A DNA stretch of 12,870 bases from Anaerolineales bacterium UBA832 (GTDB lineage: Bacteria > Chloroflexota > Anaerolineae > Anaerolineales > UBA11657): the NCBI GenBank assembly GCA_002296125.1, contig DBHI01000132.1:1-12870 (forward strand). The letters run 5' to 3'. Below the pieces are notes generated by a model. That model was not told the origin of the DNA and searched no databases. It saw only the letters and a list, made by a program, of their open reading frames with translations. Positions 7,330-12,870 of this stretch are shown here, in pieces. Every line of letters starts with the position of its first letter. The stretch's first letter is position 1. Position numbers and translations under genes: made by a program.

Positions 7330-8415
7330 TCATCCAATTTCATTTGGAAAATTTATACTCTGTTCTTCTGCTAATAGTAGCAATTTTTCCACACTACGTT
7401 CATCTATTGGTACACCATTTTCATTTGAATCTCTTTCAGTCAAGAATTCTAATTCTCCAGGAAGATAAACTGATCTTCCTTCTATAGGCTTAGCTGCCCT
7501 TATTTCGTTTACCAACTTCTCAAGTCTTACTTGAAACTTATCTCTAGACATAAAAAATTCTGGATTAAAAGCCATAATCATATGACCCACATCATGATTA
7601 GTATCATCCTGAAAACATTCAACACCAAATAGTGACCCACTCATAACTCCACATAGAACATCTGTAAACAATGCTAATCCATAACCCTTGAATTCACCTA
7701 TAGGATATTGAGTTCCTGTAGAAGCACTACCGTCATCGTTAAGAAAGTCCGCTGGATTAGTACTTTTGGCACCATCAGCAGTTAGCATCCAATTATCAGG
7801 AACATCCTGGCCCTCTCTAAAAGCCCACATAACCATTCCTTGTCCAGATTGAGTAAGAGCCATATCTAACAAGATTGGATCTGCACCTTCTCTCGGAATT
7901 CCAATTCCCCAAGGGCTAGTAGCCAGTACAGGTTCTGTAGCACCCCAAGGAGCCATTTCTGCCCTAGCATTAGTCATTACATAACCAACCATACCTGATT
8001 TAGTGATTGTCTCTGCATGATATCCAGCCTGACCAAAATGATTGCTATGCTTAACTGTAACTACTCCAACTCCAACATTTTTAGCTTTCTCGACAGCTAG
8101 AGATGAAGCCCTGTGTCCAACAACATAACCGAATCCTTTGTGTCCGTCAACCAATGCTGCTGCTGGAGAATCTTCAAGAATTTCAAAGTCAGCGTTACAG
8201 TTGATTCCACCATTACCAAGCTGCAGAGTAAGTCTAAACAATTTTTCCAACCCCTGGCCCTTACCAGGATGCCAACGACTTGCTGCAGCAACAACACCTG
8301 CAGAAGTTATACGTGCTTCTTCTTCAGAAGCACCCAAAGCAACAAGATACTTTTCACAAAAATCGTTTAAGTCCTTGCGATTGTAACGACGAACTGGAAT
8401 ATCATAATTATACAT
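7330..8415 (-). CDS. Ldh_2-family malate/L-lactate/ureidoglycolate-type dehydrogenase
   Basis: This 361-aa protein belongs to the type-2 malate/L-lactate dehydrogenase family, NAD(P)H-dependent enzymes unrelated to the Rossmann lactate dehydrogenases. Members reduce 2-keto acids or cyclic imines (malate, ureidoglycolate, sulfolactate, diketogulonate, piperideine-carboxylate). Landmarks are KHSNHFGQAGYHAE with the conserved His, TNARAEMAPWGATEPVLATSP (for TNA..maP.GG....GTNP), ILLDMALTQSGQG (for vlDmATS..a.G) and GEFKGYGLALFTDVL (for gG.KGygLal..diL). The usual DSHG segment near the N-terminus is replaced by SRWHPGKGQG, and the GG before KGyG by GEF, so the substrate pocket differs from the textbook members. 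The aggagg at 8429-8434 lies 13 bases before the ATG, which is long. A stop codon two codons upstream in frame excludes a longer start. Third-last to last steps of the operon place it between the DegT-type and M24-like genes. Confidence 0.88.
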   Translation of the reverse strand: MYNYDIPVRRYNRKDLNDFCEKYLVALGASEEEARITSAGVVAAASRWHPGKGQGLEKLFRLTLQLGNGGINCNADFEILEDSPAAALVDGHKGFGYVVGHRASSLAVEKAKNVGVGVVTVKHSNHFGQAGYHAETITKSGMVGYVMTNARAEMAPWGATEPVLATSPWGIGIPREGADPILLDMALTQSGQGMVMWAFREGQDVPDNWMLTADGAKSTNPADFLNDDGSASTGTQYPIGEFKGYGLALFTDVLCGVMSGSLFGVECFQDDTNHDVGHMIMAFNPEFFMSRDKFQVRLEKLVNEIRAAKPIEGRSVYLPGELEFLTERDSNENGVPIDERSVEKLLLLAEEQSINFPNEIG

Positions 8416-8434
8416 AATTAACTAGCATCCTCCT
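8408..8434 (-). promoter_or_regulatory. Unusual ribosome-binding region with overlapping 6-codon ORF
   Basis: A consensus aggagg (8434-8429) abuts an ATG at 8428-8426 that opens a six-codon frame (MLVNYV, stop 8410-8408). This frame is out of phase with the dehydrogenase and overlaps its ATG at 8415. The spacing from aggagg to the dehydrogenase ATG is 13 bases, more than the usual 5-9. The mini-ORF is probably not translated from this site, since its ATG touches the Shine-Dalgarno, but the arrangement may lower initiation on the dehydrogenase. Confidence 0.35.
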
Positions 8435-8516
8435 ATATATTTCTTGCTGAATAAACCAACGTGGTAATACAAACAAATTGTACCAGAAATCTCAAATTAG
8501 AAATAGTCTATCCACA

Positions 8517-9659
8517 CTACAATAATTCTTTAAGTACCATTAAAACAAAATCAATTTGTTTTTTACTCATTTCAGGATTAATAGGCAAAGCAAGTAGTTC
8601 ATCAGCAATCCTTTCAGTAACCGGCAAATTCGAACACCCAATCAATTGATTCTTATATACTTCTTGCTTATGCATTGCTGGAACATAATGAGTACCTGTT
8701 TCAATACCTCTTTTCCTCATCTCCACATTCAATTCATCACGATTAGAGGTCAATATTACATAACTAGAAAATGAAGGGTTAGCATAATCACTAAAGCTAG
8801 GCAACTTGACATCCTTATTGCACAAAGCATCATAATATTTTGAAGCAATCATTCTACGCTTTTCAGTCCATTCCTCCAAATAAGGCAATTTAGATAGAAC
8901 AATCACAGCTTGCAATGGATCCATTGGTAAATTAAATCCTTCAACAACATGTTCATCAGACAAAGGTGGATTCCGACTATCATCAAATTCTCTACCATAA
9001 CCTCGAAACAAACTTACTTTCTCTGCCAATTCATAATTGTTAGTAAACACCATGCCAGCATTACCACTCGACGAGAGCGGCTTAGCAGCTGCCAGACTAA
9101 CAGTAGTTAAATCAGCATAATATCCAACATGGTGATTATCATATTTTGCGCCAATTGCCAAAGCAGCATCTTCAACTATCATCAATCCTCGATCATCAGC
9201 AATTCTACGTAATGCAATACAATCTGATGGATGACCATATAAATCAACAGGTATTATCACTTTTGTACGCTCTGTAATTGCAGATTCAACCTTTTCCACA
9301 TCAATTGTGTAGTCGTTTTCCAATATATCTACTAAAACTATAGTGGCTCCTATGATAGATATAGCAGCAGTAGTAGAAATATCTGAGTTACCCACTGTAA
9401 TAACTTCGTCTCCGAGACCCACATTACAAGCTCGTAGTGAAAGTATTAATCCAGCAGTAGCAGATTGTACTGCTATAGCATGATTCATTCCTATAGTAGA
9501 AGCAAATTTGGCTTCCAGTGGTTTAAATTCAGCATTTCCCGGAACATAAGGATTAAACATAACATTCTCAATACCCCTAATAATTTTGTTTCTTAATTTT
9601 TTATTAGTGGAATACCCTTGTGCTCTTGGAACAATCCACTGCTCCTTATTTGATGTCAT
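8517..9659 (-). CDS. DegT/DnrJ/EryC1/StrS-family PLP aminotransferase
   Basis: This 380-aa enzyme belongs to the sugar/cyclitol aminotransferase family, fold type I PLP enzymes that usually transfer an amino group from glutamate or glutamine to a keto-sugar or keto-cyclitol. The PLP lysine is Lys193 in SLAAAKPLSSSGNAG (for SF..tKnl..GeGG). Asp164 in IVEDAALAIGA binds the pyridine nitrogen. SATAGLILSLRA (66-77) supplies the phosphate-binding turn. The family's usual Gln or His three residues after the Asp is Leu167 here, and the NxRM segment reads NLPMDPLQA (244-252), so the active site is atypical. Length fits the family. The ATG at 9659 has only a weak aggt ribosome-binding site. It lies 53 bases after the Gfo/Idh/MocA gene; that pairing is common in amino-sugar and amino-cyclitol pathways, which supports a keto-sugar or cyclitol substrate supplied by the oxidoreductase. 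Confidence 0.88.
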   Translation of the reverse strand: MTSNKEQWIVPRAQGYSTNKKLRNKIIRGIENVMFNPYVPGNAEFKPLEAKFASTIGMNHAIAVQSATAGLILSLRACNVGLGDEVITVGNSDISTTAAISIIGATIVLVDILENDYTIDVEKVESAITERTKVIIPVDLYGHPSDCIALRRIADDRGLMIVEDAALAIGAKYDNHHVGYYADLTTVSLAAAKPLSSSGNAGMVFTNNYELAEKVSLFRGYGREFDDSRNPPLSDEHVVEGFNLPMDPLQAVIVLSKLPYLEEWTEKRRMIASKYYDALCNKDVKLPSFSDYANPSFSSYVILTSNRDELNVEMRKRGIETGTHYVPAMHKQEVYKNQLIGCSNLPVTERIADELLALPINPEMSKKQIDFVLMVLKELL

Positions 9660-9712
9660 AATAATTTACCTATATTAAAACCGATTAGATAGAATTAATA
9701 AGTTTATTCAGA

Positions 9713-10699
9713 TCACTTCATTACATCAATTCTTGCATCATCTTTTGCCGACTGTATTATCGCCTCTACGATGGAGGCAGAATGTACTCCATCGTATGCT
9801 GATGAGCAAGGTTCCCTATCATCTATTATAGAATTTACCACATCCAGAGCTTGGGAAACAAATTGATTATCATGTACTACGTTCTTGACATAACTAGAGT
9901 ATTCTGTCCGTACTTCTAAACTCTTACCCAATTTTATGTTCATCAACCCCTCAGAACCCGATATTACAGTATTTATAAAAGGACTCTCTACATTAACATT
10001 TGGTTGATAACCAACAACTGTACCAATAGCTCCGCTTTCAAACATTAGGTTAACTACTACTCCATGTATAGAGCCTTCGTAAAGACCACTCATATTTGTG
10101 TTAGCATATACACTAGTGACTCTGGAATCAGCTAACCATCCCTGCCAATCTATCCTATGAATTGCGCTATAACCCAAAACACCTAATCCACCTTCGGATC
10201 CTTTCCATAGCCACTCTGGCAGTTTCTCTCCACCTGACAACCAAAAGGTGTCTGTCATATAAACTATTTCACCACAATCAAAGTTCCTTAAATGCCTATA
10301 TGCGTCTTGCATTTCAGATCTATGACGATGGGCAAATCCAACTGCACATTTGAGATTTTTTCCTGTAGCTAGCGCTGCTATCTCTTTTGCTTGAGCCAAA
10401 CTAGAAGCTAATGGCTTCTCAACCAACAAAGATGTTCCATGATGCAATCCATCAATAGCTAACTGATGGTGAGTAACATGAGGCGTCGCTATAACAAATA
10501 AATCAATGCCTGATTCTAGCAAATCCAAGTAGTCACTAAATACTGCAACACTATATTTACTACCAATTCTTTTTGCCAAATCTAAGTCTTTGTCACAAAC
10601 ACCTACAACCTTAGCGATTGAACCCAATAAACTAAATGCATCTACATGTTTTTGTCCAGCCATACCACATCCTGCAATACCTATCCGAACAGTAGCCAT
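9713..10699 (-). CDS. Gfo/Idh/MocA-family NAD(P)-dependent oxidoreductase
   Basis: This 328-aa cytosolic enzyme has an N-terminal Rossmann domain with GIAGCGMAG (7-15), CDKD (35-38) at the end of the second strand, ATPHVTHHQLAIDGL (71-85) and the family hallmark EKP (94-96). The C-terminal alpha/beta domain carries the catalytic-type GYSAIHRIDW stretch with His181 and Asp184 (the H-x-x-D of the family). Members oxidise a sugar or inositol hydroxyl, typically at C-3 of a sugar, or reduce the ketone. Length is slightly below the usual 330-390. A gggag motif at 10709-10713 is 9 bases before the ATG. It sits directly upstream of the DegT-type aminotransferase, so the likely reaction is production of the ketone that the latter aminates, or the reverse. 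The exact sugar or cyclitol is unknown. Confidence 0.88.
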   Translation of the reverse strand: MATVRIGIAGCGMAGQKHVDAFSLLGSIAKVVGVCDKDLDLAKRIGSKYSVAVFSDYLDLLESGIDLFVIATPHVTHHQLAIDGLHHGTSLLVEKPLASSLAQAKEIAALATGKNLKCAVGFAHRHRSEMQDAYRHLRNFDCGEIVYMTDTFWLSGGEKLPEWLWKGSEGGLGVLGYSAIHRIDWQGWLADSRVTSVYANTNMSGLYEGSIHGVVVNLMFESGAIGTVVGYQPNVNVESPFINTVISGSEGLMNIKLGKSLEVRTEYSSYVKNVVHDNQFVSQALDVVNSIIDDREPCSSAYDGVHSASIVEAIIQSAKDDARIDVMK

Positions 10700-10779
10700 C
10701 TATATACACTCCCATCTTTTCCATATCACTTCAGCAATATAGTTAATTAATAAACAGAACGCCATTATGTAGCAATATT

Positions 10780-11850
10780 TTATAACAAGCTTACCTTTAA
10801 ATCAGCTGATTCTCGATCAATAACCTGGACAACATCACCAAGTATACCTACTGATGTATTACCTATAGTAGGCCATTCTTGACCACTTGGAATAACAATA
10901 CCCTTACGCTCTGTTTTTAGCTCTGCAATCAATTCTCCAGTATATGGATTCATCAACTTTCCGTATGTACCTTTAGCTTCTACTTCTTCACCAAATTTTG
11001 CATTACGTACAAATAAACCATCTTCATTGGACTTCCAAACCACATTACCTGCATCATATACATCACAATATCGCTGCCTATATATTGGAGGTTCACTCAC
11101 CATATCAAGCGACCATAATATGTTAAGAATACCCTGTTCTGCGTCCCTAATATCACGACGATTATTAACATACCATCCAGTACCTCCACTCAACTCTGGT
11201 GTTAAGTGGATAATATTATTATCAATTAGAACATCGGATTGATTTTCAGCAAATGTGCCAGGAGGGAAATAAGCAACAGCACTCAGCCCAAATACAACAG
11301 CAAGACTCAAACGATTCATCTCCATGTTATTCCACTGATTTTCATTCTGTGGTGCATCTATCAATATATAACGTTCATACGCAGTTCGACCTCCCTGATG
11401 AAAATCAAGCAGTACATCAGCTTGCATAACAATATTCCTAAAATAGTGGTAAGAAATTTGTTCAGTAATAGATCCATCAATATTACCAGGAAAACTAGCC
11501 AAAATATCCTTACCATCTGCAGGAGACAACCTAACTCCCATTTCAAAACCTAACACATTTAAGACAGGAACAGCTATAACAGTACCAGAAAGCTGTTCTG
11601 GATCGATATTTTCCAATAAATTAAGTATACCAATACTCCCCGCTATTTCATTACCATGAGCCGCTCCTTGAACTAAAACTGTTGGTCCAGGTTCAACACC
11701 CGAAACAACATGAATCGGTAATTTAATTTCAGTCATGGCACGCGTAACACCTACTTTCAAATACCCAAAATTTCTAGCCCCATTGTATGGTGGCAGTCCA
11801 GATTCACCTATCTGAGCTATCAATTCGTCGTTTCTCACTATAGTATTCAT
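10780..11850 (-). CDS. AstE/AspA-type M14 deacylase, second copy, altered substrate motif
   Basis: This 356-aa protein belongs to the succinylglutamate desuccinylase/aspartoacylase family, zinc enzymes that hydrolyse an N-acyl amide. The metal site is complete: His65 and Glu68 in GAAHGNEIAG, and His151 in LLDFHQGG. The catalytic Glu219 is in TPELSGG. The substrate-binding DLNRxFPG motif is altered to DILASFPG (115-122), so the Asn-Arg pair that binds the carboxylate in aspartoacylase is Leu-Ala here. A beta-rich C-terminal domain (~255-356) follows, as in the family. Its ATG overlaps the stop of the preceding gene (ATGA, 11847-11850) and no Shine-Dalgarno is seen, so translation is likely coupled. 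Length is typical. The substrate probably lacks the alpha-carboxylate recognised by classical members. Confidence 0.85.
   Translation of the reverse strand: MNTIVRNDELIAQIGESGLPPYNGARNFGYLKVGVTRAMTEIKLPIHVVSGVEPGPTVLVQGAAHGNEIAGSIGILNLLENIDPEQLSGTVIAVPVLNVLGFEMGVRLSPADGKDILASFPGNIDGSITEQISYHYFRNIVMQADVLLDFHQGGRTAYERYILIDAPQNENQWNNMEMNRLSLAVVFGLSAVAYFPPGTFAENQSDVLIDNNIIHLTPELSGGTGWYVNNRRDIRDAEQGILNILWSLDMVSEPPIYRQRYCDVYDAGNVVWKSNEDGLFVRNAKFGEEVEAKGTYGKLMNPYTGELIAELKTERKGIVIPSGQEWPTIGNTSVGILGDVVQVIDRESADLKVSLL
11847..11850 (-). other. ATGA stop-start overlap coupling the two deacylases
   Basis: The stop TGA of the upstream deacylase (11849-11847) overlaps the ATG of the downstream one (11850-11848) in an ATGA tetranucleotide. 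No ribosome-binding motif precedes this ATG, which supports reinitiation and near-equal synthesis of the two proteins. Confidence 0.8.
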
Positions 11851-12845
11851 GGTAACAAATTATCAACTGTTCTTTCTACTATACCAAAGAAACAACACCA
11901 TTCTCCTTCCAATACTGAAGCGCGTGATCGCAAACCAAATACTACTCCATCTTGTGGTGCTTTCACTACTCCACTTACATTACCATATACATCATACACC
12001 TTACCTAACTCCGTACCCTTCGAAAGCATTGTCTCAAACTGAACATCAGGTGACCCCACCCACATGCCTGATGCAGGTGCTAACAAAGCCTGTTGATATC
12101 CTTGCATCCATTCACTGGCATAAGATGCATCACCTTCAATCATGTCGTAATGTTTCATCACATTCAAATAACTGTCTCGTAAATCCTTAGCTATCTCATC
12201 AAAATCAGTCGTTAATAACCTACAATTGCCTCCTAATTCTGCTGTTATACCACCTTTACCCAAATTTCCTATCATTGAGCTTGGATTACCACCACCTGAT
12301 GGACTAGGAAAAACTAGTGGCCATTGTGGACCCATAGCTGCAGCAAGCTCCATGCTCTGAGCATTATCAGTAGCAAATATCATATGAGCCAAATATGAAT
12401 GTTCGCCACCTGAATGAAGTGCAATTTGCAGATCACAAACATCTTTCATAGCATTCCAATGAGCATCAGCTATACGCTCAGTAGGATATCCATCTGCTTT
12501 ACCAGGATATACTCGATTTAAATCATATGCAAACGTATCTAATGGATTTCCACGATTACCAGCTGCAAATGCACCAACATTCATTACGGGTACAGCTACT
12601 ACAGTACCCGATAATTCTTCTGGATTGATTTTATCTAATGCCATAAATATAGAATAAGGACCTTCAGGTTCATCACCATGAGTAGCTCCGTTTAACCATA
12701 AAATTGGTCCATCATTTTTGCCTCTAACTACAATAATAGGTATTCTTTCTTTTTCACCAAAAACATTTGTATTAGTTTCAATAGCACCATTTGCTCTTTC
12801 ACCTGGCCCAACAGAAACTGTACCTATAGTTAATTTACTAGACAT
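11847..12845 (-). CDS. AstE/AspA-type M14 deacylase, first copy
   Basis: This 332-aa protein is a zinc-dependent N-acyl amide hydrolase of the succinylglutamate desuccinylase/aspartoacylase family. The zinc ligands are His56 and Glu59 in NGATHGDEPEG and His144 in IALHSGG; the catalytic Glu203 is in ITAELGG. Unlike its neighbour it keeps the DLNR motif (108-111, DLNRVYPG), whose Asn and Arg bind the substrate carboxylate in aspartoacylase. A beta-rich C-terminal domain follows after about residue 240. The ATG at 12845 has a good ribosome-binding site (aaggag at 12851-12856, 5 bases away). It is the first gene of the operon inside the window; the promoter must lie to the right, possibly beyond the edge. 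It likely cleaves an N-acyl or N-succinyl-type amide on a carboxylated substrate. Confidence 0.88.
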   Translation of the reverse strand: MSSKLTIGTVSVGPGERANGAIETNTNVFGEKERIPIIVVRGKNDGPILWLNGATHGDEPEGPYSIFMALDKINPEELSGTVVAVPVMNVGAFAAGNRGNPLDTFAYDLNRVYPGKADGYPTERIADAHWNAMKDVCDLQIALHSGGEHSYLAHMIFATDNAQSMELAAAMGPQWPLVFPSPSGGGNPSSMIGNLGKGGITAELGGNCRLLTTDFDEIAKDLRDSYLNVMKHYDMIEGDASYASEWMQGYQQALLAPASGMWVGSPDVQFETMLSKGTELGKVYDVYGNVSGVVKAPQDGVVFGLRSRASVLEGEWCCFFGIVERTVDNLLP

Positions 12846-12870
12846 AATATCTCCTTAATATTTTCAATTT

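Noticed and set aside
8408..8428. Six-codon ORF MLVNYV as a leader peptide
   Set aside because: Its ATG directly abuts the Shine-Dalgarno, so initiation there is unlikely. It is kept only as a note on the dehydrogenase start region.
11239..11553. 104-aa plus-strand ORF (and similar plus-strand ORFs at 8113-8386, 11027-11242, 11849-12190)
   Set aside because: They lie opposite genes with complete catalytic motifs, have no family features and show the composition of antisense shadows.
1..12870. Search for tRNA, rRNA, CRISPR array, insertion sequence or prophage signs
   Set aside because: No cloverleaf, spaced direct repeats, transposase, integrase or phage-type protein was seen on reading both strands. 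Small non-coding RNAs cannot be excluded by eye.

Overview
The window is AT-rich and densely coded, with no RNA gene, insertion sequence, CRISPR array or phage gene visible. Lipoprotein signal peptides, a clostripain-type (C11) surface peptidase and a set of soluble catabolic-type enzymes suggest a free-living heterotrophic bacterium. An uncultivated marine Chloroflexota of the SAR202 type is my best guess from gene content, but it is an inference from memory and nothing in the window proves it.

Left part (1-4084): a truncated lipoprotein gene runs off the left edge on the minus strand. It faces a plus-strand group across an AT-rich divergent region (207-452) that holds a perfect dyad. The plus-strand group is a tiny lipoprotein-like ORF (453-581), a 931-aa C11 peptidase lipoprotein (587-3382) and a TrpF-like TIM-barrel protein (3419-4084) that has lost the usual catalytic cysteine.

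Middle part (4120-6092): an EamA-type membrane transporter (minus) and a classical short-chain dehydrogenase (plus) diverge from a short promoter region. A strong hairpin (5998-6039) and a second AT-rich dyad (6058-6087) separate the dehydrogenase from the convergent operon to its right.

Right part (6093-12845): six minus-strand genes follow one another with short gaps or an overlap and look like one operon. In transcription order they are two AstE/AspA-type M14 deacylases (coupled by an ATGA overlap), a Gfo/Idh/MocA oxidoreductase, a DegT-type PLP aminotransferase, an Ldh_2-type NAD(P)-dependent 2-hydroxyacid dehydrogenase and a creatinase-like M24 protein without the metal ligands. Together they could hydrolyse an acyl or amide bond, oxidise, transaminate, interconvert a keto and hydroxy acid, and cleave another C-N bond. 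That is the chemistry expected for a nitrogen-containing small molecule such as an N-acylated amino sugar, amino-cyclitol or amidine-type compound. I do not recognise this set as a described pathway, and it is the best candidate here for an undescribed system. The SDR and EamA genes next to it may contribute an oxidation step and transport, but nothing in the sequence ties them to the operon.
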